From Gammaproteobacteria bacterium (GTDB taxonomy: Bacteria; Pseudomonadota; Gammaproteobacteria; Ga0077536), in contig JACKNG010000005.1 of NCBI GenBank assembly GCA_024235015.1, forward strand, positions 124,001 through 188,000: 64,000 nucleotides of DNA, written 5' to 3'. The notes below the pieces were generated by a model. That model had not been told where the DNA came from, made no database searches, and saw only the letters and a program-made list of their open reading frames with translations. The translations under genes and the position numbers were made by a program. Positions 25,189 to 33,921 of the stretch are shown one piece after another (positions within the stretch are counted from its first letter, which is position 1; each line of letters opens with the position of its first letter).

Positions 25189-26358
25189 TCAGTGGGCCGG
25201 CCCGCCGTGGTGGGTGTCCATGCGCCGCGCGAACCAGGCACCGAGCGTGGCGATACCGAGGCCGGCCACGCAGAAGGTGAGCCGGTAGCCGGCCGCATCG
25301 ATCAGGCGCCCGGCGACGAACACGCCGAAGCCCTGGCCGAGGAACAGCATGAACACCCACAGCGCGACGGCGGTGCCGCGCGCTTCCTGCGACAGCTCCG
25401 TGGCCTGCATCTGCATGGTGTTGTGAAACAGGTAGAAACCGAAGCCGCAGGCCAGCAGTACCAGCGGGCACAGCCACCAAGCCGGAACCCAGGCGAAGAG
25501 CACGAAGCCGCTGCCGAGCAGCAGCGCGCCCCAGGCCACCATGCGGCGCTCGCCGAGCAGCCGCACCAGGCGATACACCGCCGCGGCGTAGATCATGCCG
25601 CCCAGGCCGTAGGCGCCCAGCACGATGCCGATGCGCGCATAGTCGAGGCCATGGGCGTGGCGCAGCCAGGCGCCGAAATAAGCCAGCACGCCGAAGATAA
25701 ACACGCCTTCCAGGGTGCCGACGATGATGATCCGGCGCGATCGCCGCGCGCGGAACAAGCCGGCGTAGATCGCCAGCACCTCGCGTAGCGGACGCGCGTG
25801 GGCAGAACGATCGACGCCGTGCTCGGCGCGCGTCCACAGCGCCGCGGCGACCACCGCCGTGGCGCAGGCGAAGACGTAGAAGATGTGCCGCCACTCGAAG
25901 TACTCGGCGACGATGCCGCCGAGCGCACCGCCCGCGATCTGGCCGAGCACGAGGCCGTTGACGTAGCGGCCGATGACCGGTTGACGCACCGCGGCCGGGA
26001 CCTCGTCGGCAATCCAGGCCATGGCGAGCGGAATGGTCGCGGCCATGCACAGGCCGGACATGAAGCGCAGCGCGGCGAGTTCGCCCAGCGTGCGGGACAG
26101 GCCCGAAAGGGCGACGAACAGCGTGGCGGCGGCCATGGCGAGCGCAATCACCCGCACCTTGCCGTAGCGATCGCCGATCGGGCCGAACACGATCTGGAAC
26201 GCACCGTAGGGCACGGCGAAGGCGGTGACGATGATGCCGACCTGGCCGACGCTGCGGCCGAACTCCTCGGCGATCAGCGGCAACAGCGGCCCGGTTACGG
26301 TCATCACCGCGACCACCACGAAGGCCACGGCGGCAAGCAGCAGGATGGTCAGGTTCAA
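25189..26358 (-). CDS. MFS transporter (12-TM)
   Basis: The protein has about 389 residues and twelve hydrophobic segments. The motif A-like loop GDRYGKVRV lies between TM2 and TM3, and a long central loop (RAEHGVDRSAHARPLREVL) separates the halves. The frame is open to 26511 but the upstream 51 residues are basic and unconserved. TTG 26358 begins exactly at TM1 (LNLTILLLAAVAFVVV) and is preferred, with an AGGGA site upstream. A GTG near 26450 is the alternative. It belongs to the arabinose/multidrug-efflux-like MFS group by general pattern. The substrate is unknown, and no regulator is adjacent. Confidence 0.85.
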   Translation of the reverse strand: MNLTILLLAAVAFVVVAVMTVTGPLLPLIAEEFGRSVGQVGIIVTAFAVPYGAFQIVFGPIGDRYGKVRVIALAMAAATLFVALSGLSRTLGELAALRFMSGLCMAATIPLAMAWIADEVPAAVRQPVIGRYVNGLVLGQIAGGALGGIVAEYFEWRHIFYVFACATAVVAAALWTRAEHGVDRSAHARPLREVLAIYAGLFRARRSRRIIIVGTLEGVFIFGVLAYFGAWLRHAHGLDYARIGIVLGAYGLGGMIYAAAVYRLVRLLGERRMVAWGALLLGSGFVLFAWVPAWWLCPLVLLACGFGFYLFHNTMQMQATELSQEARGTAVALWVFMLFLGQGFGVFVAGRLIDAAGYRLTFCVAGLGIATLGAWFARRMDTHHGGPAH

Positions 26359-26524
26359 GGTCTGGGCGGTCCCTGGACGGCGGCGAGCCGGCGACGTTAG
26401 CCGCTTACGCGCGAACTGTCCACGCGTTGGCAATCCGTCCGCCGCCACCCTGCGCTGCGCCGCCGCCCATCCATTAGAATGTCCAGCCCCGGGGCCGCCA
26501 CGCCCCGTCACGCAGGCCGGGGAA

Positions 26525-27337
26525 ATGGACAGGACCGCGCTCGACAGGGTGCTGGAGATCGGCTTCGAGGTGGCCGGCGAATGGCTGCTCGAAGACGGCG
26601 GACCGGTGGTCGAGCTGAGTCGCTACGGCAGCGCGGCCAACGTCCTCTATGCCTTCGTCAGCAGTGACGAGCTGCTCTACATCGGACGCTCGGGACGCAG
26701 CCTGCGCCTGCGCATGGATGGCTACCAGCAAGGCGGTCCGCCGCGCTCGACGCGCGCGCGCAACCGCGAACGCATCCTCGCCATGCTGATGGTCGACCAG
26801 CCGGTCGAAGTCTACGCCCTGCCCGATCCGGGCAATCTCCACTACGGCTCGTTCCGCATCAATCTCGCCGCCGGGCTGCAGCACAGCCTGATCGAGAGCC
26901 TGCAGCCGCCGTGGAACGATACCGCCGCGCGCGCTGCGCCCGCCCGCCCGGCCAAGAGCATGCGTCGCCCCACCCCACCGCCGCGCCCGGCGGCGGACGA
27001 CAGCCACGGCTATACCGATCTCACCACCGACCGCCCGAGCTACCGCTTCCTGGTCGGCTATCACTATCTCGACAAGGGCTATTTCAACGTACCGCTGCGG
27101 TACTCCCGGCTGTTCGGCGGGGACCAGGAGAAGATTCGTATCCTGTGCGGGCGCGAGCGCGATACCATCCACGGGCACATCGACCGCGCGACCAATACCA
27201 ATGCCTCGCCGCGCATCATCGGCGGGCGCAAGCTCAAGCGCTGGTTCGAGGACAACGCGGGGCTGAACAACCCGGTCGACATCGACATCCTCGCCCCCAA
27301 CGCGGTGTGGCTGCGCAATCCCGGCACGCGATTCTGA
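26525..27337 (+). CDS. GIY-YIG-domain protein with a distinct C-terminal domain
   Basis: The 270-residue protein has an N-terminal GIY-YIG-like nuclease domain. VLYAFVSSDELLYIGRSGRSLRLRM contains the YIG strand and the conserved Arg, and SLIESLQPPWN holds the metal-binding Glu of the family. The GIY strand is degenerate (LYAF). A Pro/Arg linker (about residues 135-160) leads to a ~105-residue C-terminal domain (YRFLVGYHYLDKGYFNVPL, then ILCGRERDTIHGHIDR and LKRWFEDN) that I do not recognise. A DNA-cutting role is likely from the family, but restriction, repair and mobile-element roles are all possible. No methyltransferase is adjacent. Confidence 0.75.
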   Translation: MDRTALDRVLEIGFEVAGEWLLEDGGPVVELSRYGSAANVLYAFVSSDELLYIGRSGRSLRLRMDGYQQGGPPRSTRARNRERILAMLMVDQPVEVYALPDPGNLHYGSFRINLAAGLQHSLIESLQPPWNDTAARAAPARPAKSMRRPTPPPRPAADDSHGYTDLTTDRPSYRFLVGYHYLDKGYFNVPLRYSRLFGGDQEKIRILCGRERDTIHGHIDRATNTNASPRIIGGRKLKRWFEDNAGLNNPVDIDILAPNAVWLRNPGTRF

Positions 27338-27409
27338 CGCCGCACCCGACACCCTCCACGCAACTGCCGCAATCGATTAAACTGATTCTCGTTTCGCCTT
27401 CGTTTCGCC

Positions 27410-28324
27410 ATGGACAAGTCGCTCAAGAATCTCGCCGTGCTCTACGCCGACGTCTCCGGCAGCACACGACTGTACGAACAGTACGGCGATGCCATTGCGC
27501 GGACGGACCTGGCCAAGTGCATCCAGCTGCTGCAGAACGTGGCGCAGGGCCTGTCCGGCGAGACCCTCAAGACCATCGGCGACGAGATCATGGTCGCCTT
27601 CGCCGAACCGGTGAAAGCGGCCCTCGCGGCGACCGAGATGCAGGCCAGCCTGCGCCGGGTCGGCGAGGAAGGCGCCTTCCAGATGGGCATCCTGCACATC
27701 AAGATCGGCTGGCACTACGGCGCGGTGGCCTGGCGCGGCGAGGACCTCGTCGGTGAAACCCCGATCACCGCGCAGCAGATCATCAAGCTGGCCAAGGCCG
27801 ACGAGATCCTGACCTCCAAGCAGGCCATCGACACCCTGCCGCTGCCGCTGTTCCCCGAGGTCCATCCCATCGACCACGTGCCCGCCGAAGCCTTCGAGGG
27901 CGAACTGCTGGTCTACAAGATGCCGTGGGAGCGCACCGGCGACGAAACCCAGATCAGCTCCAAGCCGCGCCTGCAGGCGGCGGCGGTCGAGATCGCGCTG
28001 ACCCTCGATTACGAGGGCAAGCACGTGCGCGTCGACAACCGCAACAACGCCTGCGTGATCGGCCGCGGCCGGCACGTCAACCTGCAGGTCAACGGCCGCC
28101 TGACCTCGCGCCAGCACGCCGAGATCAACCTGCGCCACGGCCGCTTCAGCATCCGTGACGAAAGCACCAACGGCACCTACGTGGTGCTCGACGACGGCAC
28201 CCGCAAGCACCTGCGGCGGGAGGAAGGCATGCTCAGCGGCCGCGGCACGATCGGTTTCGGTTCGTGGCCCGAAGACGACCCGGGCGGCACAGTGCGTTTC
28301 GACTGCGGCGGCGCCACCGAGTAG
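27410..28324 (+). CDS. Cyclase-like domain fused to FHA domain (probable catalytically altered class III cyclase)
   Basis: The 304-residue protein has an N-terminal class III nucleotide-cyclase fold: AVLYADVSGSTRLYEQYG and GETLKTIGDEIMVAF give the metal-binding aspartates Asp14 and Asp58. The C-terminal FHA phosphothreonine-binding domain lies at about residues 200-300 (ACVIGRGRHVNLQVNGRLTSRQHAEI, then FSIRDESTNGTYV). In active cyclases a later motif of type GDTVNLAAR supplies a transition-state Asn and Arg. Here it reads GETPITAQQ, so these are Ile119 and Gln123. Cyclase activity is therefore doubtful, and the domain may be a nucleotide sensor or adaptor. It lies downstream of the GIY-YIG gene, 72 bases apart. 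Confidence 0.85.
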   Translation: MDKSLKNLAVLYADVSGSTRLYEQYGDAIARTDLAKCIQLLQNVAQGLSGETLKTIGDEIMVAFAEPVKAALAATEMQASLRRVGEEGAFQMGILHIKIGWHYGAVAWRGEDLVGETPITAQQIIKLAKADEILTSKQAIDTLPLPLFPEVHPIDHVPAEAFEGELLVYKMPWERTGDETQISSKPRLQAAAVEIALTLDYEGKHVRVDNRNNACVIGRGRHVNLQVNGRLTSRQHAEINLRHGRFSIRDESTNGTYVVLDDGTRKHLRREEGMLSGRGTIGFGSWPEDDPGGTVRFDCGGATE

Positions 28325-28332
28325 CCACCGCC

Positions 28333-28353
28333 CCGTCCCGCGCGGCGGGACGG
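28333..28353 (+). terminator. Stem-loop after the cyclase-FHA gene
   Basis: A perfect 9-bp stem (ccgtcccgc / gcgggacgg) with a 3-base loop lies eight bases after the stop, between convergent genes. There is no T-run, so terminator function is inferred from position. Confidence 0.45.
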
Positions 28354-28454
28354 CCATCACCCCGCCCCCCCATCAGCGTCCGGCGCACGGCCGGCAGGCT
28401 CGGCGCGAACGCCCCGCACCGGACCGCCCGTCCGCCGCGCCGGCGACGCGAGTT

Positions 28455-28706
28455 CTACCCGGCGCGCGCCTCGCGCGCCCGCCGCGCACTGCCGACGATG
28501 CCCAGCATGGCGTAGCCGTCCATCACCGCGCCGACCGCGATCAGTGACCAGGCCACCGGCGTCGAGGACAGGGCCGGCACGCTGTCGGGCGCGGTCAGGC
28601 CGAGGACACCGCCGGCCAGGCAGGCCACGCCGACGGCGTTCAGCACCAGCAGGGGCAAGGGAACGGGCAGGCCGCCGGGCGCGGCGTTCTTGGGGGTCGC
28701 AGTCAT
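28455..28706 (-). CDS. Small two-TM membrane protein
   Basis: The 83-residue protein has two hydrophobic segments (LPLLVLNAVGVACLAGGVLGL and VAWSLIAVGAVMDGYAMLGIV) and a basic C-terminal tail. A GAGAGG ribosome site precedes ATG 28706. It lies 25 bases downstream of the SPFH gene on the same strand, so the two are probably co-transcribed and the small protein may be a membrane partner. I do not recognise a named family. Confidence 0.65.
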   Translation of the reverse strand: MTATPKNAAPGGLPVPLPLLVLNAVGVACLAGGVLGLTAPDSVPALSSTPVAWSLIAVGAVMDGYAMLGIVGSARRAREARAG

Positions 28707-28731
28707 GATCCTCTCCGTGCTCGGAAGCGCT

Positions 28732-29604
28732 TCAGTCGTGATCGACGGACAGTACCGGCTGGGTCTCGGAATCCCCCACCAGCACGGTCATCAGGTTGGT
28801 CACCAGGCGTACCCGCGCGACGTCGTCGAGGCGTACCACGCCCTCGTTTTCGAGGCGCTCCATGGCCAGGCTGACCATGCCGACCGCGCCCTCGACGATC
28901 TGCGTGCGCGCGGCGACCACCGCCACCGCCTGCTGGCGACGCAGCATGGCGCCGGCGATCTCGGGCGCATAGGCGAGGTGCGAGATGCGCGCCTCGAGGA
29001 TTTCGAGGCCGGCCAGTTCGCAGTGGCTCTGGATGCTGTCGACGAGCAGGCGCGCGACCATGTCGAGGTCACCGCGCAGGGAGTTGGCGCCGTTCTCGTC
29101 GCCGTCGTACCAGCGCGCGCTGACCACCTGGCGCACCGCCGACTCGCTCTGCATGGTGACGTATTCGTAGTAGTTCTCGACGTCGAAGGTCGCGCGCGCG
29201 GTATCGGCCACCCGCCACACGATCACCGCCGCCACCTCGATCGGGTTGCCGGCGCTGTCGTTGACCTTGAGCGTGGGCGTGTTGAGGTTGTGTGCGCGCA
29301 GCGACAACTTGTGCTTGGCGTAGAAGGGATTGACCCAGAAGAAGCCGTCGTCGCGCAGCGAGCCGGCGTACTTGCCGAAGAACACCAGCACCGCGGCCTG
29401 GTTGGGCTCGAGCACGACGAAGCCCTTGAGCAGGAAGGCCAGCACGGGCACGGCGAGGATGCCGGCCACGGCCGGGTCCCCGCCACGCAACGCGACCGGG
29501 GCGATCAGCGACCACGCCGCGACGGCCACCCCGCCCAGCCACAGCGGCAGCGCCAGCCAGCCCGACAGGGCCCCGGCGCCGCGTTCATCGACCTGTCCTG
29601 CCAT
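28732..29604 (-). CDS. SPFH/Band 7 membrane protein (stomatin/prohibitin-like)
   Basis: The 290-residue protein has two N-terminal TM segments (about residues 15-35 and 45-65) and then an SPFH domain beginning at VLEPNQAAVLVFFGKYAGSLRDDGFFWVNPF and running through IVWRVADTARATFDVENYYEYV. A helical C-terminal part (MLRRQQAVAVVAARTQIVEGAV) likely oligomerises. SPFH proteins scaffold membrane microdomains and protease complexes. ATG 29604 follows AAAGGAG; the longer frame to 29913 is a shadow of the MFS gene. Unlike many SPFH operons, no NfeD-type protease gene is present, only the small two-TM protein downstream. Confidence 0.88.
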   Translation of the reverse strand: MAGQVDERGAGALSGWLALPLWLGGVAVAAWSLIAPVALRGGDPAVAGILAVPVLAFLLKGFVVLEPNQAAVLVFFGKYAGSLRDDGFFWVNPFYAKHKLSLRAHNLNTPTLKVNDSAGNPIEVAAVIVWRVADTARATFDVENYYEYVTMQSESAVRQVVSARWYDGDENGANSLRGDLDMVARLLVDSIQSHCELAGLEILEARISHLAYAPEIAGAMLRRQQAVAVVAARTQIVEGAVGMVSLAMERLENEGVVRLDDVARVRLVTNLMTVLVGDSETQPVLSVDHD

Positions 29605-29689
29605 GGCGCGCTCCTTTCGCGTGGACGAATCCCATGGATAGCGTCGTGGCCGGCGCGGGCTTGAGGCGCGCGGCACGCGCCGCGCGCGT

Positions 29690-30913
29690 TCAGGCCACGG
29701 CGCGGGTGTGCGCGGCGACCCCGCGCGCCAGCACGACGCCGGCGAACAGGCAGGCCGCGACGACGTAGTAGATGCCGCCGACGATGCCGTGGTCGAGCAT
29801 GCGCCCGAGCAGCGGCGGCCCCACCGCGATGCCGACGTCCAGCCCCGAGTAGACCACGCCGTAGACGCGGCCGGTGGCGCCGGGTGGCGCGGCGGCGCGA
29901 ATGAGGAGATCACGCGACGGCCCCGACAGGCCGGAGCCGAAACCCATCACCGCCATCAGGGCCAGCGCCAGCGACGCGGCCGGCCAGCCGCTCGCGACCA
30001 GCAGGGCCGCGGCCACGGCCAGCAGCAACGCCACGGTGATGTTGCGCTCGAGCACCCGGCTGCGCGTCACCAGCCAGCCGCCGACGAGCATGCCGGCGCC
30101 ACTCGCCAGCATGTAGAAGGTCACGCTCATCGCCGCCGGGCCGAGGGCGAGACCGTAGCTGCGTTCGAACACCGTCGGCGAGAAGCCCTGCACCCCGCCC
30201 AGCGCGGCGGCCACGCAGGCGAAGAAGCCGAAGCACAGCCACACCGCGCGCAGGCGCAGGAAAGCGAGCGCGGGCGCCGGTGCGGGGCTCGCCGATGCCG
30301 CCGCCGGCGTCGCCGCCACGCGCCCGAGTACCCCGCGTGCCCACCACGCCCCGGCCATGGCGACGAGCGGCAACGCGGCCGCGGCGAGCAGCGCGGCGCG
30401 CCAGCCGAACGGCGTCGCCACGGCGAGCATGAACACCGGCGCCGCCGCCCAGCCCAGGCTGCCCGACAGGCCGTGGACCGAGAAGGCCGGGCCCAGCCGC
30501 GGCACGCTGACGCGGTGGTTGATGAGCCAGAAGTCGACCGGGTGGAAGACCGCGTTGCCGAGACCGAACAGCACCGCGGCGCCGAGCAGGCCGGTGTAAC
30601 CGGAGGCGCTCGCCGCGACCACCGCACCGCCGGCGAGCGCAGCGAGCCCGGCGACCAGCGTCGGCAAGGCGCCGTAACGATCGACGACGAAGCCGGCCGC
30701 GGCCTGGCCTAGGCCCGAGACGCTGAACAGCACCGACATGATGAAGCCGAGTTCGACGTAGGACAGCGCGAAGGCCTCGCGCAGCCACGGGAACATGGGC
30801 GGCAGGACGAGCTGGAAGAAGTGACTGACGAGGTGGGCGAAGGCGACGACGCCGACCACGCGGGCGTCGTCGCGCCACGGTACCGGCGCGGCGGCGGGCG
30901 CGAGCGTGCTCAC
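29690..30913 (-). CDS. MFS transporter (12-TM)
   Basis: The 407-residue protein has twelve hydrophobic segments. The motif A-like loop VDRYGALPTL and GNAVFHPVDFWLINHRV near TM4-5 resemble the nitrate/oxalate-formate and fosmidomycin-resistance-like MFS subgroups. A GTG start (30911-30913) at STLAPAAAP begins the conserved part; the longer frame to 31312 overlaps the NTF2-like gene and is rejected. It lies 17 bases downstream of the NTF2-like gene on the same strand. The substrate is unknown. Confidence 0.84.
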   Translation of the reverse strand: MSTLAPAAAPVPWRDDARVVGVVAFAHLVSHFFQLVLPPMFPWLREAFALSYVELGFIMSVLFSVSGLGQAAAGFVVDRYGALPTLVAGLAALAGGAVVAASASGYTGLLGAAVLFGLGNAVFHPVDFWLINHRVSVPRLGPAFSVHGLSGSLGWAAAPVFMLAVATPFGWRAALLAAAALPLVAMAGAWWARGVLGRVAATPAAASASPAPAPALAFLRLRAVWLCFGFFACVAAALGGVQGFSPTVFERSYGLALGPAAMSVTFYMLASGAGMLVGGWLVTRSRVLERNITVALLLAVAAALLVASGWPAASLALALMAVMGFGSGLSGPSRDLLIRAAAPPGATGRVYGVVYSGLDVGIAVGPPLLGRMLDHGIVGGIYYVVAACLFAGVVLARGVAAHTRAVA

Positions 30914-30930
30914 CGCGCGTCGACCATAGC

Positions 30931-31341
30931 TCAGGGGCCGACGAGCTTCTTGCCGTAGGCCGCGGTCTCGACCAGCGCGGTGTCGAGGTACTCGGCGACG
31001 TGGGTGATCTTGCCGTTCTTCACGCTGAAGACGAAGGCGTAGTCGTTGTCGTAGCGCTGGCCGAAGACGGTCTTGGCCGAGCCGTGACCGAGCACGCACA
31101 CGCGCTCGCCCTCGCCGATCAACTCGTCGACGTGGACCACGAGGTCGCCGTCGATCTGCTTGCGCCAGGGGGCGAAGAACTTGTTGACGATCTCGTCGAG
31201 GCCGCGATAGACGCCGGACACCGGGGTGGTGCCCTTGAGGTCGTAGACGACGTCGTCGGCGAACAGCGCGAAGGCCGCCTCGGCGTCGCCCTTCGAGACG
31301 TGGTCGAACCACGCCTGCACGATCTTCTGGTTCTCGGTCAT
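30931..31341 (-). CDS. NTF2-like (SnoaL/limonene-epoxide-hydrolase fold) protein
   Basis: The 136-residue protein has the NTF2-like cone fold. N-terminal helices (NQKIVQAWFDHVSKGDAEAAFALFADDVVYDL) precede YRGLDEIVNKFFAPW and a beta-sheet (VCVLGHGSAKTVFGQRYDNDYAFVFSVKNGKI). Family members range from isomerases to binding proteins, and the sheet residues do not identify a reaction. It is the first gene of a pair with the MFS transporter downstream (17-base gap). Confidence 0.82.
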   Translation of the reverse strand: MTENQKIVQAWFDHVSKGDAEAAFALFADDVVYDLKGTTPVSGVYRGLDEIVNKFFAPWRKQIDGDLVVHVDELIGEGERVCVLGHGSAKTVFGQRYDNDYAFVFSVKNGKITHVAEYLDTALVETAAYGKKLVGP

Positions 31342-31447
31342 GCGCTCATCTCCCCGTTTGCCTGCAGTTCAGCGGATGCTGTTGTTACACTGGCCGCGCA
31401 CCATAACCCGGCGGTCCAGTCCGCGCCACACCCGGAGAAGACGATCG

Positions 31448-32449
31448 ATGAAAGCGATGTTGAGCATCACCCCAGGCGGCCCCCAGACCCTGCAACTGCA
31501 GGATGCAGCGCTGCCGGAACCCGGCGCCGGCGAGGTCCGCATCCGCGTGCGCGCCTGCGGCGTGAATTATCCCGACACGCTGATCATCGAGGACAAGTAC
31601 CAGTTCCGCCCGACCCGCCCGTTCTCGCCGGGTGGCGAAGTCGCCGGTGAGATCGACGCCGTCGGCGACGGGGTCGACGGCCTGGCCGTGGGTGATCGCG
31701 TCATCGGCATGGTCGGCTGGGGCGGCATGGCCGAGTACGTCGTCACCCGCGCGGTGAAGTGCGCGCCGATCCCGGCCGGCATGCCGTGGGACGAGGCCGC
31801 CGCCTTCGTCTTCACCTACGGCACCTCCTACCACGCGCTCAAGCAGCGCGGCGAGCTCGGCCAAGGCGACACCCTGCTGGTGCTCGGCGCCGCCGGCGGC
31901 GTCGGCCTCGCCGCGGTCGAACTCGGCCGCGCCATGGGCGCACGCGTGATCGCCGCGGCCTCCAGCGCGGAGAAAGTCGCCCTGGCCAAGGCCCACGGCG
32001 CCGCCGACGGCGTGGTCTACCCACCCGGGCCGTTCGACAAGGACGGCGCCAAGGCGCTGGCCACGCTGTTCAAGGACGCGGTCGGCGCTGACGGTGCGAA
32101 CGTCGTCTACGACGGCGTCGGCGGCGCCTACGCCGAGGCCGCACTGCGCGCCATCGCCTGGGAAGGGCGCTTCCTCGTCGTCGGTTTTCCCGCCGGCATC
32201 CCCGCCATCCCGCTCAACCTGCCGCTGCTCAAGGGCTGCCAGATCGTCGGCGTGTTCCTGGGCTCCTGGAGCGAGCGCGATCCGGCCGCCAACCAGCAGA
32301 ACATCAACGAGCTGGTCGAACTGTACGCCGCCGGTAAGATCAAGCCGCACGTCTCCGCCCACTATCCCCTGGCCGAGGCCGGCCAGGCCATCACCGACCT
32401 CGCCGAGCGCCGCGCGCTGGGCAAGATCGTGGTCATGATCGATGCCTGA
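31448..32449 (+). CDS. NAD(P)H:quinone oxidoreductase, zinc-free MDR family
   Basis: The 333-residue protein is a medium-chain dehydrogenase/reductase of the quinone-oxidoreductase type. The N-terminal GroES-like domain (GEVRIRVRACGVNYPDTLIIEDKYQ, PGGEVAGEIDAVGDGV) lacks the zinc-binding cysteines of alcohol dehydrogenases. The Rossmann domain has VLGAAGGVGLAAVELGRAMGA for NADPH. It would reduce quinones or enoyl compounds. The start ATG 31448 begins the standard N-terminus. It is divergent from the NTF2/MFS pair, and the efflux operon follows 62 bases later. Confidence 0.9.
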   Translation: MKAMLSITPGGPQTLQLQDAALPEPGAGEVRIRVRACGVNYPDTLIIEDKYQFRPTRPFSPGGEVAGEIDAVGDGVDGLAVGDRVIGMVGWGGMAEYVVTRAVKCAPIPAGMPWDEAAAFVFTYGTSYHALKQRGELGQGDTLLVLGAAGGVGLAAVELGRAMGARVIAAASSAEKVALAKAHGAADGVVYPPGPFDKDGAKALATLFKDAVGADGANVVYDGVGGAYAEAALRAIAWEGRFLVVGFPAGIPAIPLNLPLLKGCQIVGVFLGSWSERDPAANQQNINELVELYAAGKIKPHVSAHYPLAEAGQAITDLAERRALGKIVVMIDA

Positions 32450-32511
32450 GGACCGCCCCGCGCGGTGACGCTTTACGGCGCACTAACACCGCCGTCGGCA
32501 CGATCGCGGCG

Positions 32512-33921
32512 ATGGACCTGCCCGTGATCGACCCACCGCGTGCGCCCCGGCCGCGGCCGGGCTGCCGCGAACGCCTCCTCCCGGCGCGCCGGGTGACGCG
32601 GCCGCCGTGGCGCCGGCGCCTGGCCGCCGCCCTGCTCGGCCTCGTCGCCGGCTGCGCCCACTACCAGCCCGCGCCGCTGCCGGACAGCGCCGGGCTGGCG
32701 CCGGACCTCGGCACCCTGGACGCCACGCCGGCGCCCGGCGACGCCCTCGGCCTCGACGCCGTGGCGGCGCTGGCGGTGCGCCACAACCCCGATTTGCGCG
32801 CGCGCCGCCACCGGCTCGACGTCGCCGAGGCGCAGGTCTTCGCCGCCGGCCTGCTGCCCGACCCGCAGCTCTCGGCCAGCCTCGACCTGCCCTTCCACAA
32901 CCAGCCGGGCCTGGTCACCGCCTGGGGCGCCGGCCTGGCCTGGGACATCGTGCAACTGATCACGCGCCCGGCGCGGCAGGAAGCGGCGCACCAGCAGGCC
33001 CGCCAGGTGCGCCTCGACCTCGTGTGGCAGGAATGGCAGGTCGCCCAGCAGGCGCGCCTGACCGCGCTGCGCGTGATCGCCGAACGTCGCCGCCTCGGCC
33101 TGCTCGAAACGATGCGCGATGCCTACGCCGAGCGGTACCGCCACTCGGCGCGCGCGCTGGCCGAGGGCAACCTCACGCTCGACGTCAGTGGCACCGACCT
33201 CACCGCCCTGCTCGACGCCGACAGCCAGGTGGCGCAGAGCGAACAGGCCCTGGCCGCCGATCGCATCGCCCTCAACCTGCTGCTCGGCCTCGTCCCCGGC
33301 GCCGAGTTGCCGCTGGCACCGCTGCCGCGCTGCGCGCCGCCCGACGCGGCGCAGACCCGCGCCGCGCTCGCCGACCTGCCCGCGCGGCGGCCCGACCTGC
33401 GCGCGCTCGGCGCCGGCTATGCCGGCCAGGAAGCGAGCGTCGAGGCCGCCATCCTCGGCCAGTTCCCCAGCATCAGCCTGGGCGCGAGCGGTGCGCGCGA
33501 CACCGGTGACGTCACTTCCGCCGGCCTTGCCGCGACCCTGGACCTGCCGCTGTTCAGCGGCAACCGCGGCGCCATTGCCGGCGCCCGCGCGACCCGCGGC
33601 ATGCTCGCCGCCGAGTACCAGGCACGCCTCGCCCAGGCCGCGGTCGACGTCGCCACGGTGACCGCCCGCCAGGCCGTGGTCAGCCGCCAGCAGGCGCTGC
33701 TGGCGAGCCGCCTGCCGACCCTGCAGACCCTGGTCGAGCGCGCCCGTGGCGCCTACGCCGGCGGCGACATCGACGCCCTGACCTTCCTCAACATGGAGCA
33801 GACGCTGATGAACAAGCAGCTCGAAGCCATCAGCCTCGAGCAGGCGACCTGCGCGAACCAGGTCGCGCTGGAGGTGTTGCTCGCCCTGCCCGCGGCCGCG
33901 ACCGCAGCGCCCGCGCCATGA
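32512..33921 (+). CDS. TolC-family outer-membrane efflux lipoprotein
   Basis: The 469-residue protein matches the TolC/NodT outer-membrane factor family. After a long basic N-terminus, LAAALLGLVAGC is a lipoprotein signal with the lipidated Cys. Two repeats of the OEP domain follow: LRARRHRLDVAEAQVFAAGLLPDPQLSASLDLPF and LRALGAGYAGQEASVEAAILGQFPSISLG, each with long coiled helices. It forms the outer-membrane channel of the adjacent RND system. The stop overlaps the adaptor start as ATGA (33918-33921). The extended N-terminus suggests the true start may lie further in. Confidence 0.9.
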   Translation: MDLPVIDPPRAPRPRPGCRERLLPARRVTRPPWRRRLAAALLGLVAGCAHYQPAPLPDSAGLAPDLGTLDATPAPGDALGLDAVAALAVRHNPDLRARRHRLDVAEAQVFAAGLLPDPQLSASLDLPFHNQPGLVTAWGAGLAWDIVQLITRPARQEAAHQQARQVRLDLVWQEWQVAQQARLTALRVIAERRRLGLLETMRDAYAERYRHSARALAEGNLTLDVSGTDLTALLDADSQVAQSEQALAADRIALNLLLGLVPGAELPLAPLPRCAPPDAAQTRAALADLPARRPDLRALGAGYAGQEASVEAAILGQFPSISLGASGARDTGDVTSAGLAATLDLPLFSGNRGAIAGARATRGMLAAEYQARLAQAAVDVATVTARQAVVSRQQALLASRLPTLQTLVERARGAYAGGDIDALTFLNMEQTLMNKQLEAISLEQATCANQVALEVLLALPAAATAAPAP

